From JANLUX01 sp031363705 (lineage in GTDB: Bacteria > Bacteroidota > Bacteroidia > AKYH767-A > OLB10), in NCBI GenBank assembly GCA_031363705.1, contig JANLUX010000015.1, positions 1-11,307 of the forward strand: 11,307 nt of DNA, given 5' to 3'. Positions within the stretch are counted from its first letter, which is position 1. Every line of letters begins with the position of its first letter. Below the pieces are notes generated by a model that searched no databases, was not told where the DNA came from, and saw only the letters and a program-made list of their open reading frames with translations. Below are positions 1 to 6,274 of the stretch, piece by piece. Made by a program: the position numbers and the translations under genes.

Positions 1-1
1 A

Positions 2-856
2 GTGCTCTTTGTGGATGATGGCAGCAAAGACCATTCATGGAAAGTGATTGAAACGCTTTCGCAGAAAAACAATTCTTTAAAAGGATTAAAGTTCAGAAGA
101 AACTATGGGAAGTCAGCTGCCCTGCAAACCGGTTTCAGCGCTGCCAAAGGCAATGTTATCATTACCATGGATGCTGATTTGCAGGACAGCCCTGATGAAA
201 TTCCAGGTTTATATTCACTGATAAAAAATGAAGGCTATGATCTTGTCTCGGGCTGGAAACAAAAACGTCATGATCCCATTTCAAAAACCATCCCCTCCAA
301 ATTTTTTAACTGGATGACAAGAAAGATGTCGGGTGTCAAAAACCTCCATGATTTCAACTGCGGATTAAAATCATACCGCAGAGAAGTTGTAAAAAGCATA
401 GAAGTGTATGGCGAAATGCACCGTTACATTCCTGTGATTGCAAAGTGGGCAGGATTCAGCAGGATAACGGAGAAAGTGGTGGAGCACCGTGCACGCAAAT
501 ACGGCAAAACAAAATTTGGGTTGGAAAGATTTGTTAATGGATTTCTCGATCTGCTTTCCATCATGTTCGTGTCACGCTTCGGCAAACGGCCCATGCATTT
601 GTTCGGTACCATCGGCACGTTTCTTTTTATAGTTGGATTTTTATTTGCGCTCTATCTTGGCGCCAGCAAATTATACATGGCGTATCATCAGCAACCTTCA
701 AGATTAATAACCAACCGTCCCTCTTTTTATATTTCACTCACCTGCATGATCATTGGTTCACAAATGTTTTTAGCAGGATTCATCAGCGAGCTGGTGTCGC
801 GCAATGCACAAGAGCGAAATCATTACCTGGTGGAAGAAAAAGTTAACATCGCTTGA
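2..856 (+). CDS. Family 2 glycosyltransferase, polyprenyl-phosphate type, 5'-truncated by window edge
   Basis: This GT2 enzyme resembles dolichyl-phosphate-mannose synthase/GtrB proteins, which move a sugar from a nucleotide donor to a membrane lipid on the cytoplasmic face. The visible 284 residues open in the middle of the GT-A fold with VDDGS at 4-8. The family normally has about 35-40 residues before this, so the GTG at position 2 is an internal Val codon and the gene starts outside the window. DADLQD at 57-62 is the metal/nucleotide-binding DxD region, and RKYGKTKFG (165-173) matches the conserved basic loop near the end of the catalytic domain. Two hydrophobic segments (about 200-222 and 243-265) form the C-terminal membrane anchor. 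The stop overlaps the start of the next glycosyltransferase, implying translational coupling. Donor and acceptor cannot be read from the sequence; a heptose or other glycan precursor is an inference from the neighbours. Confidence 0.9.
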   Translation: MLFVDDGSKDHSWKVIETLSQKNNSLKGLKFRRNYGKSAALQTGFSAAKGNVIITMDADLQDSPDEIPGLYSLIKNEGYDLVSGWKQKRHDPISKTIPSKFFNWMTRKMSGVKNLHDFNCGLKSYRREVVKSIEVYGEMHRYIPVIAKWAGFSRITEKVVEHRARKYGKTKFGLERFVNGFLDLLSIMFVSRFGKRPMHLFGTIGTFLFIVGFLFALYLGASKLYMAYHQQPSRLITNRPSFYISLTCMIIGSQMFLAGFISELVSRNAQERNHYLVEEKVNIA

Positions 857-1980
857 AACGTATTGTAATACTTGGTTCGGCACATCCCTTGCGCGGTGGA
901 CTGGCTGCATTTAATGAACGCTTAGCGCAGGAATATTTAAAGCTCGGTCACCAGGTAATTATCTACACCTTTTCACTTCAATATCCCTCCTTTCTTTTCC
1001 CTGGCAAAACACAATACAGCGATGAACCACCACCTGAAAAACTTTCCATACGTGTAAAAGTAAATTCCATCAACCCGCTCAACTGGATTATGGTGGGCAG
1101 AGCAATAAAAAAAATAAAGCCGGATTTGCTGCTTATCAAATTCTGGCTTCCATTCATGGCTCCCTGTTTTGGCACCATTGCACGCATCGCCAAACGAAAT
1201 AATAAAACAAAAGTAATTTGCATTTTAGATAATGTATTGCCGCATGAAAAACGGTTGGGCGACAAACAACTAATAAAATATTTTATTGATGCATGTGATG
1301 GATTCGTTGCCATGTCTAAACAAGTGATGAATGATTTATTTCTTTTTTACAGAGGAAAAAATGTAAAGCTTACCCCCCATCCTGTTTATGATTTGTTTGG
1401 TGAAAAGGTAAATAAAACAGAAGCGTGCAAAGCATTGCAGATTGATCCATCAGCAAATTATATTTTATTCTTTGGTTTTATCAGGAAATATAAAGGGCTT
1501 GATTTATTGCTTGAAGCAATGGCTGATGCACGGATTAAAAACAAAAACATCAAAGCAATTATTGCAGGTGAATTTTATGAGGACAAAAATTATTATGATG
1601 AAATAATCAATCGTCTTCAGTTACATGATCAACTGGTATTGAGAACTGATTTTATTCCCGATTCGCAGGTTAAATTTTATTTCGGTGCTTGTGATTTGGT
1701 TGTGCAGCCTTACCGCAGTGCAACACAAAGCGGTATTTCACAAATTGCTTATCACTTTGAAAAACCAATGGTGGTAACTGATGTTGGGGGTTTGCCTGAA
1801 TTGATTCATGATAATAAAACAGGGTTTGTAGTGAAGCCTGATCCATCAGCAATTGCTGACGCCATCCATAAATTTTACAGTGATGATTATGCAGCTAAAT
1901 TTGCACCACATATAAAAGAAGAAAGAAAAAAATTCAGCTGGGATATAATGGCAAATGCTACGATTGAGTTGGCGGGATAA
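853..1980 (+). CDS. Family 4 glycosyltransferase (GT-B fold)
   Basis: This predicted cytoplasmic or membrane-associated retaining glycosyltransferase has 375 residues, the usual length for GT4. The N-terminal acceptor domain begins with a beta strand (KRIVILGS) and the Gly-rich loop GGLAAFN at 15-21. NVLPHEKR (127-134) is a typical acceptor-domain stretch. The C-terminal donor domain starts near 204 (ILFFGFIRKYKG), followed by IIAGEFYE (236-243) and SGISQIAYHFEKPMVVTD with VGGLPEL (293-317), the nucleotide-sugar-binding region. The first Glu of the classical E-x7-E motif appears to be replaced (TQSG), which is seen in part of the family. The start is TTG at 853, whose last two bases form part of the TGA stop of the preceding gene (4-base overlap); the protein then begins exactly at the first strand, so this start is well supported. 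A role in capsule, O-antigen or protein-glycan assembly is inferred from the heptose genes downstream. Confidence 0.9.
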   Translation: MKRIVILGSAHPLRGGLAAFNERLAQEYLKLGHQVIIYTFSLQYPSFLFPGKTQYSDEPPPEKLSIRVKVNSINPLNWIMVGRAIKKIKPDLLLIKFWLPFMAPCFGTIARIAKRNNKTKVICILDNVLPHEKRLGDKQLIKYFIDACDGFVAMSKQVMNDLFLFYRGKNVKLTPHPVYDLFGEKVNKTEACKALQIDPSANYILFFGFIRKYKGLDLLLEAMADARIKNKNIKAIIAGEFYEDKNYYDEIINRLQLHDQLVLRTDFIPDSQVKFYFGACDLVVQPYRSATQSGISQIAYHFEKPMVVTDVGGLPELIHDNKTGFVVKPDPSAIADAIHKFYSDDYAAKFAPHIKEERKKFSWDIMANATIELAG

Positions 1981-1993
1981 AATAAATTGAATT

Positions 1994-2008
1994 AAACCTC
2001 CGAGGTTT
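1994..2008. repeat. Short perfect palindrome, REP-like
   Basis: The sequence aaacctccgaggttt has 7-bp perfect arms around a single central base. It lies 14 bases after the stop of the GT4 gene. No T-run follows on either strand, so it is a poor terminator. Its build (AA + C-rich arm, then G-rich arm + TT) resembles the palindromes around the transposase at 8706. Confidence 0.6.
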
Positions 2009-2038
2009 GTAACTCAACTAATTAAAGTAAACTGAAAG

Positions 2039-2059
2039 ATGCTGAAACAAGTTCAGCAT
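2039..2059. repeat. REP-like hairpin overlapping an alternative hddA start
   Basis: The sequence atgctgaa-acaag-ttcagcat has 8-bp perfect arms and a 5-base loop. The right arm contains the first two bases of an ATG (2058) in frame with hddA. In the mRNA that ATG would be partly buried in the stem, which argues for the downstream ATG at 2079. Similar hairpins recur between genes in Bacteroidota genomes (general knowledge, not searched here). Confidence 0.65.
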
Positions 2060-2078
2060 GACAGAAAAATATATTAAT

Positions 2079-3101
2079 ATGATCATACGAAGCAGAGCAC
2101 CATTGCGTATCGGACTTGCAGGAGGCGGAACAGATGTGAGTCCTTATTCTGATTTATATGGTGGTGCAATCCTCAATACAACTATTTCATTGTATGCATC
2201 CGCACATATCGAACCTACTGATAACAACAAAATTATTTTTAATGCCATTGATAAAAACGAAAACATAACAGTTGCATCTGAAACTGAACTGGCAATTGAT
2301 GGCAAGCTCGATTTATTAAAAGGAATTTATAATCGCGTTGTACGACAATACACGCGCAAACCACTTTCATTCACACTCACCACTTACGTGGATGCGCCAC
2401 CCGGTTCAGGGCTTGGTACATCATCCACATTGGTAGTTGCTGTGCTTGGTGCCTTTGTTGAATGGCTGAAGCTTCCATTAGGTGAATATGATATTGCACA
2501 CACTGCTTATGAAATTGAAAGAGAAGAATTAAAAATGGCGGGTGGTAAGCAGGATCAGTATGCAGCCACTTTTGGCGGAGTAAATTACATGGAGTTTTAT
2601 AAAGACAATAAAGTAATTGTAAACCCGCTACGCATCAAACAACAATACCTGAATGAGATGGAAAACAATTTGCTTTTGTTTTATACCGCAACCAGCCGCA
2701 ACTCATCTTCCATCATTGAAGAACAAAGTAAAAACGTGGTAAACAAAAACGAAAAATCTATTGAAGCAATGCACAACTTGAAGGAGCAATCCATCATGAT
2801 GAAAGAGGCATTGCTGAAAGGAAATGTAAATGCTATTGGTGAAATACTTGATTATGGTTTTCAAAATAAAAAAGCAATGGCGGCTGGTATCTCCAACAGC
2901 CTGATGGATGAAATTTATGATGCAGCAAAAAAAGCAGGCGCTTCAGGAGGAAAAATTTCAGGTGCCGGTGGCGGGGGATTTATGATTTTCTATTGTCCTT
3001 TAAACACACGTTATCCTGTAATTGAAGCACTAAAAAAATTCGGTGGTGATTTTAAAAAATATAGTTTTGTTCAGGAAGGGTTAACATCTTGGAGTATATA
3101 A
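2079..3101 (+). CDS. hddA: D-glycero-alpha-D-manno-heptose 7-phosphate kinase (GHMP kinase)
   Basis: HddA phosphorylates C1 of D-glycero-D-manno-heptose 7-phosphate with ATP, giving the 1,7-bisphosphate in the GDP-heptose pathway. Residues are counted from the ATG at 2079 (340 aa). The N terminus MIIRSRAPLRIGLAGGGTDV is the family signature, and known HddA proteins start at this point. The GHMP ATP-binding loop PPGSGLGTSST is at 107-117, the likely catalytic Asp is D159 in GGKQDQYAATFGG, and the C-terminal glycine motif GGKISGAGGGGF is at 290-301. An in-frame ATG at 2058 would add seven residues, but it lies in a palindrome arm and has no family match. The gene is followed by gmhA, hddC and gmhB, which fixes its role better than the sequence alone; the related fucokinase/L-fucose GHMP enzymes are the main alternative. 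Confidence 0.9.
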   Translation: MIIRSRAPLRIGLAGGGTDVSPYSDLYGGAILNTTISLYASAHIEPTDNNKIIFNAIDKNENITVASETELAIDGKLDLLKGIYNRVVRQYTRKPLSFTLTTYVDAPPGSGLGTSSTLVVAVLGAFVEWLKLPLGEYDIAHTAYEIEREELKMAGGKQDQYAATFGGVNYMEFYKDNKVIVNPLRIKQQYLNEMENNLLLFYTATSRNSSSIIEEQSKNVVNKNEKSIEAMHNLKEQSIMMKEALLKGNVNAIGEILDYGFQNKKAMAAGISNSLMDEIYDAAKKAGASGGKISGAGGGGFMIFYCPLNTRYPVIEALKKFGGDFKKYSFVQEGLTSWSI

Positions 3102-3117
3102 ACAACAAGTAACCATA

Positions 3118-3174
3118 ATTGCAAGGCACGAAGCAATCTCACGCTATGAAACAGATTGCTTCGTTCCTCGCAAT
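3118..3174. repeat. Long imperfect inverted repeat between hddA and gmhA
   Basis: Two 22-base arms (3118-3139 and 3153-3174) are complementary at 20 of 22 positions and flank a 13-base loop. The right arm contains the stretch gattgcttcgttcctcgcaa, a repeat core I associate with Bacteroidota intergenic DNA. No T-run follows. It could fold in the mRNA between hddA and gmhA and act as a processing or stability element, or simply be a mobile MITE/REP unit. Confidence 0.8.
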
Positions 3175-3201
3175 GACGTAAAATATCAACATTAAAAAAA
3201 A

Positions 3202-3777
3202 ATGACAGACATAAAACAACTCATACAATCTTCTATTGACACCAAGAAGAAACTGTTAGAGAGCAAAGAAATTCTTGATACAATTATTAAAGTAGCGCAG
3301 GTAACTGCTAACGCATTGCAGCAGGGTAACAAAGCATTGTTCTGTGGCAACGGAGGAAGTGCTGCTGATGCACAACACCTGGCTGCTGAACTTTCAGGAC
3401 GTTTTTATACTGACCGCGATCCGTTGTATGCGGAAGCACTGCATGTTAACACTTCATTTCTTACAGCGGTTGCCAATGATTATTCTTACGATGTGGTTTA
3501 CTCGCGTATGCTGAAAGGATGCGGACGCAAAGGAGATATTTTATTTGCTATTTCTACTTCGGGTAATTCAAAAAATATTATGAATGCCATTGAAGAAGCA
3601 AAAAAACAAAATATGATTACTGTTGGGATGACAGGAGAAAGTGGCGGCAGGATGCGTGAGATGTGTGATTATATGTTGCGTGTTCCTTCCAATGATACAC
3701 CGCGCATTCAGGAATCACATATTTTAATTGGGCATATCATTTGCCAGTTGATAGAAGAACAACTTTTTAAAAAATAG
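3202..3777 (+). CDS. gmhA: Sedoheptulose-7-phosphate isomerase (phosphoheptose isomerase)
   Basis: GmhA is a cytoplasmic SIS-fold enzyme that converts sedoheptulose 7-phosphate to D-glycero-D-manno-heptose 7-phosphate, the first step of heptose-nucleotide synthesis. The 191-residue length is normal. The signature CGNGGSAADAQHLAAELSG runs from 48 to 66, and the phosphate-binding loop STSGNSKN covers 118-125. The zinc ligands known for the family (His61, Glu65, Gln172, His180 in E. coli/Burkholderia numbering) line up here with H59, E63, Q170 and H178, all present, so the enzyme looks active. The ATG at 3202 follows an A-rich leader (aaaaaaaa) rather than a Shine-Dalgarno site, which is usual in Bacteroidota. 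It lies between hddA and hddC, in the GDP-heptose branch. Confidence 0.95.
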   Translation: MTDIKQLIQSSIDTKKKLLESKEILDTIIKVAQVTANALQQGNKALFCGNGGSAADAQHLAAELSGRFYTDRDPLYAEALHVNTSFLTAVANDYSYDVVYSRMLKGCGRKGDILFAISTSGNSKNIMNAIEEAKKQNMITVGMTGESGGRMREMCDYMLRVPSNDTPRIQESHILIGHIICQLIEEQLFKK

Positions 3778-3876
3778 TTGAATGTTACATACACGTAAGA
3801 AGATTAATTTTTTATTTCATTTTAGTCATCGTGTCTTGGTGACAAAAGCATCAAAACATTTGATACTTCCATTTTA

Positions 3877-4584
3877 ATGCTGAGTGAGTGTATAATCCTG
3901 GCAGGTGGTTTAGGCACACGTTTGCAATCAGTAGTAAATGATGTTCCAAAAGTGCTTGCTGATATAAACGGAAAACCATTTTTAGATTACCTGCTGGAAG
4001 AAGTAACGCGACAAGAAATTTCAGACATTATTCTTTCTGTCGGATATAAGCACGAATTAATTCAATCGTTCTGCAAACAATATCATCCCGGTCTCAACAT
4101 TAAATATGCAATAGAAGAAGAGCCATTGGGAACCGGTGGCGGAATTGCATTGGCATTAAAACTAACAACCTCCTCCCCCGTTTTAATTATTAACGGAGAT
4201 ACTTTTTTCAAAATAAACTATTTTGAGTTTTATGATTTGCATCAAAAAAACAATTCTTCTTTTTCCATTGCCTTAAAGCCGATGAATAATTTTGACCGTT
4301 ATGGAAGTGTGATCATTGATGAAAAAAACCGTATCACCGGTTTCAGGGAAAAAAAATTTCAAAAAGAAGGAAAAATTAATGCAGGTGTTTATCTGCTCAA
4401 CAAAAAAGATTTTTTAAAGCTGAACTTTCAGCAAAAATTTTCATTCGAAAAAGATTTTATGGAGCAATATTATTCCCGTTTTAACATGCATGGCTTTTCA
4501 TTTGATAATTATTTTATTGACATTGGAATTCCTGAAGACTATCATCAGGCACAACAGGATTTTAAAACCATGTTTCCACAATGA
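3877..4584 (+). CDS. hddC: D-glycero-alpha-D-manno-heptose 1-phosphate guanylyltransferase
   Basis: This nucleotidyltransferase (NTP_transferase fold, 235 aa) joins heptose 1-phosphate to GTP, producing GDP-D-glycero-alpha-D-manno-heptose. Visible motifs are GGLGTRL (10-16) and PK (24-25), which bind the nucleotide triphosphate; EEPLGTGGGI (81-90); the metal-binding NGDT (106-109); INAGVYLL (167-174); and FIDIGIPEDY (213-222). These fit HddC and the wider sugar-1-phosphate nucleotidyltransferase family; the guanylyl and heptose specificity rests on the company of hddA, gmhA and gmhB. The stop overlaps the ATG of gmhB by 4 bases (ATGA), indicating coupled translation. The 99-base gap before it holds no clear promoter: AACATTTG at 3855-3862 misses the consensus and lacks an upstream TTTG at the right distance. 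Confidence 0.9.
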   Translation: MLSECIILAGGLGTRLQSVVNDVPKVLADINGKPFLDYLLEEVTRQEISDIILSVGYKHELIQSFCKQYHPGLNIKYAIEEEPLGTGGGIALALKLTTSSPVLIINGDTFFKINYFEFYDLHQKNNSSFSIALKPMNNFDRYGSVIIDEKNRITGFREKKFQKEGKINAGVYLLNKKDFLKLNFQQKFSFEKDFMEQYYSRFNMHGFSFDNYFIDIGIPEDYHQAQQDFKTMFPQ

Positions 4585-5123
4585 AATACGGCAAAGGATG
4601 GACTTTATTGCTGGATCGTGACGGAGTGATTAACAAAGAACTTCCTGATGATTATGTAAAACGCTGGAGTGAATTTGAATGGGAACCAAAAAGTAAAGAA
4701 GCAATAGCTGCCCTCAGTTTTCATTTTGATAAAATACTGGTGATTACTAATCAACGCGGTGTGGGCATTGGTGTGATGAGTGAAAATGATCTGCACACCA
4801 TTCACTCTAAAATGATTGCTGAAATTAATGCTGCAGGTGGACGTATAGATAAAATATATTACTGCACTGATGTGGACAGAAACAGTTACAACAGAAAACC
4901 AAATCCGGGTATGGGACTACAAGCCAAAGCAGATTATCCTGAAATTGATTTCAGCAAAACAGTGATGGTGGGTAATACTTTACATGATATGGAATTTGGA
5001 AGAAGGTTAGGAACGATGACAGTGTTTATTGATGAGAAGAAAATATATAATGGGAAGCGAACAGAAATAATGGATGAGATTTATGATTCACTTTTTGATT
5101 ATAGTTCGAAGTTCAAAGTTTAA
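4581..5123 (+). CDS. gmhB: D-glycero-D-manno-heptose 1,7-bisphosphate 7-phosphatase (HAD-IIIA), variant zinc loop
   Basis: GmhB removes the 7-phosphate from heptose 1,7-bisphosphate; in a cluster with hddA and hddC it should act on the alpha anomer. HAD motifs are in order: DRDGV (12-16, nucleophile D12 and acid/base D14), ITNQ (55-58), RKPNPGM (105-111) and VGNTLHDMEFG (130-140). Two departures stand out. The Cys/His zinc loop of E. coli GmhB is reduced to a short stretch after C95 with no further Cys and no His before RKPNPGM. N132 also stands where most members have a metal-binding Asp (VGD). The 180-residue length is normal. The ATG overlaps the hddC stop. It is the last gene of the block and ends 51 bases before a shared terminator. 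A related histidinol-phosphate phosphatase is the alternative, but the context favours GmhB. Confidence 0.85.
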   Translation: MKYGKGWTLLLDRDGVINKELPDDYVKRWSEFEWEPKSKEAIAALSFHFDKILVITNQRGVGIGVMSENDLHTIHSKMIAEINAAGGRIDKIYYCTDVDRNSYNRKPNPGMGLQAKADYPEIDFSKTVMVGNTLHDMEFGRRLGTMTVFIDEKKIYNGKRTEIMDEIYDSLFDYSSKFKV

Positions 5124-5174
5124 TGTTCAAATGTTCGAAGTCAGGTTTTCACTGTTAATTTTTTCTTCAACAAA

Positions 5175-5206
5175 AAAGGGTATCGAAATTACTTTCAATA
5201 CCCTTT
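5175..5206 (-). terminator. Rho-independent terminator, probably shared by convergent genes
   Basis: A 9-bp stem (aaagggtat 5175-5183 with atacccttt 5198-5206) is extended by an inner 4-bp stem (gaaa/tttc) across one mismatch, with loop ttac. Read on the minus strand, the stem runs straight into a T-run (ccctttttttg), so it best serves the small minus-strand gene. On the plus strand the tail is tttaatta, weaker but possibly usable for gmhB. Confidence 0.8.
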
Positions 5207-5221
5207 AATTATTCTAGCTTT

Positions 5222-5467
5222 TTAAGCAGTAGGTGTATTACCTTGCTGATTTTTTTGCTGTGCTCCCGAATCCTGAGTGCCTTGATCTGCTGTAGGAGTA
5301 CGGGTTTCTTTTCCCGGAAGCTTTGTTCCTTCCTGTTGCTCTTCTTCGCGTTGCTCTCCAGGATTTACCTCTGTCTTTGCTTTATCCTGTGGCTGCTGCT
5401 GATTGCGTTGCTGATTTTGATCTTGCGGGTTTTTTTGACCTTGTTGATCTCTTTGGTTTTCTGCCAT
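5222..5467 (-). CDS. Small Gln-rich, low-complexity hydrophilic protein
   Basis: I do not recognise a family for this 81-residue protein. It is dominated by Gln, with many Asn, Asp, Glu, Lys and Pro, and has almost no hydrophobic residues, no Cys, no signal peptide and no membrane segment. It is therefore expected to be intrinsically disordered and soluble. It starts MAENQRDQQ and ends GNTPTA. Support for a real gene is its position: the reading frame ends about 15 bases before a good terminator in the correct orientation, it has an ATG behind an A/T-rich leader (ataaaaacatc), and the frame is clean although the opposite strand also reads as a Leu/Phe-rich frame. Short polar disordered proteins of this sort occur in Bacteroidota, some annotated as stress-related, but no function can be assigned. 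Confidence 0.6.
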   Translation of the reverse strand: MAENQRDQQGQKNPQDQNQQRNQQQPQDKAKTEVNPGEQREEEQQEGTKLPGKETRTPTADQGTQDSGAQQKNQQGNTPTA

Positions 5468-5559
5468 GATGTTTTTATTTATTTTAATGTTTAACTAATA
5501 TTTTATTCTTTCTTGATTTAAAGAATCAATAATTAATGATAAATAAATGTGCCAACGAT

Positions 5560-5588
5560 AACGGGGAATTTGAGATAAAACGGGGAAT
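5560..5588. promoter_or_regulatory. 10-bp direct repeat, candidate operator
   Basis: The sequence aacggggaat occurs at 5560-5569 and again at 5579-5588, 19 bases apart (about two helical turns, same face of the DNA), inside otherwise AT-rich noncoding sequence. It lies about 95 bases upstream of the minus-strand small gene and about 75 bases upstream of the response-regulator remnant. Same-face spaced repeats are typical of dimeric regulator sites; the binding protein is unknown. Confidence 0.45.
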
Positions 5589-5626
5589 CCCACAGAAGTA
5601 AAGTTGATAACGAATAATTAAAACAA

Positions 5627-5656
5627 AAAGGCTGCCCCGGTTTGGAGACAGCCTTT
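5627..5656 (-). terminator. Terminator-like hairpin, orphan
   Basis: aaaggctg (5627-5634) pairs with cagccttt (5649-5656) around a 14-base loop. On the minus strand the stem is followed by ttgtttt, so it would stop transcripts coming from the right. No convincing minus-strand gene lies there, so it may be a leftover of a lost neighbour or mark the junction where the response regulator was cut. The 5468-5664 gap otherwise holds only the direct repeat and a weak 6-bp palindrome at 5513-5529. Confidence 0.5.
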
Positions 5657-5664
5657 AAAACTGA

Positions 5665-6100
5665 TTTGTTTTTTTAAAAACCATATTTCCAGAGTTAAAA
5701 TCATCGTTTACACCTCCCTGCATTTTGATGACCTGCCCTATTACCTGATGAAGGGAGCAAATGGCATTGTGAATAAGGATGGAAAATTCGCCTCTCTTAT
5801 CTATGTGGCTGAAAAGGTGAATGGACATGATGAACCTGCCTGCTGCATACCAATGAGGCATTGGCGCGGCATACAAAACCTGCTTTACGCGATGAGGAAT
5901 CATTAAACGTGAGAGACAGAGAATTGCTACAGCTAACATTAGAACTAAAAACGGCTGAGGAGATTGCGCCTATACTAAACCTTGAAGGGAGTACTAATTA
6001 TGAATACAGATCGAAGCCTTATGCACAGATTGCAAGCTGGGGTTACCGCAACCCGATGGAATATGCCTTAGCGAAGGGATTATGGGTGGGAAGGTATTGA
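5665..6100 (+). pseudogene. Decayed NarL/LuxR-family response regulator (5'-truncated, two frameshifts)
   Basis: Three consecutive plus-strand frames give the order of a response regulator. First comes FLKTIFPELK (from 5671, frame open from 5665). After a one-base loss in the A-run 5697-5700 the frame reads IIVYTSLHFDDLPYYL then MKGANGIVNKDG, matching the conserved Thr and Lys regions of a receiver domain (VIVLTS...GANGYLLKD). Near 5850 the frame shifts again into NEALARHTKPALRDEESLNV and a LuxR-type helix-turn-helix (RDRELLQLTLELKTAEEIAPILNL...YAQIASWGYRNPMEYALAKGLWV), ending with TGA at 6098-6100. The N-terminal receiver part with the phospho-acceptor Asp is missing; upstream lies only a terminator-like hairpin. 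The HTH part (5861-6100, TTG start, 79 aa) is intact and could in theory be made alone. Sequencing indels could explain the frameshifts but not the missing start. Confidence 0.75.
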
Positions 6101-6103
6101 GTG

Positions 6104-6135
6104 GATGTTAGGATTTTGGGATGTTAGGATTTTGG
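6104..6135. repeat. 16-bp tandem duplication
   Basis: gatgttaggattttgg occurs twice head to tail (6104-6119, 6120-6135), followed by a partial third start (gatttt). It directly follows the response-regulator remnant. The rest of 6136-6226 is G/T-rich and shows no gene. Confidence 0.8.
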
Positions 6136-6226
6136 GATTTTTGATTGGGGATTGGGGAAAATGGAGATGGGAGTGATAAACCAGAATTTGCACAGTCGTG
6201 AGCTATCTGCGAAAATTACAGCACCA

Positions 6227-6258
6227 TTTGGCTATTCACTCTACTTTACCTACGTTTG
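6227..6258 (+). promoter_or_regulatory. Bacteroidota-type promoter for hsdR
   Basis: TTTG at 6227-6230, a 20-base spacer, then TACGTTTG at 6251-6258 matches the Bacteroidota housekeeping consensus (TTTG, 19-21 bases, TAnnTTTG). Transcription would start near 6264-6266, leaving a leader of roughly ten bases before the ATG at 6275. Confidence 0.7.
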
Positions 6259-6274
6259 AAAACATTTCCTATCT

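Noticed and set aside
2..4. GTG at position 2 as a true start of the GT2 gene
   Set aside because: The family has a beta strand and nucleotide-binding residues before VDDGS, so this is an internal codon of a gene cut by the window edge.
3816..3845. Possible decayed repeat (gtcatcgtgtcttggtgac) in the gmhA-hddC gap
   Set aside because: Only 4-bp arms and no second copy in the window; too weak to annotate.
3855..3862. AACATTTG upstream of hddC as a promoter
   Set aside because: The first base deviates from TAnnTTTG and no TTTG lies 19-21 bases upstream.
5243..5494. Hydrophobic plus-strand frame (83 codons) opposite the Gln-rich gene
   Set aside because: Its Leu/Phe/Cys-rich content is what antisense to a Gln/Asn-rich gene produces; it has no downstream terminator of its own, while the minus strand does.
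5655..5939. 94-codon minus-strand reading frame ending at the hairpin at 5627-5656
   Set aside because: The opposite strand carries clear receiver and LuxR-HTH sequence over the same bases, and the minus-strand protein shows no recognisable domain. It is a shadow of the pseudogene.
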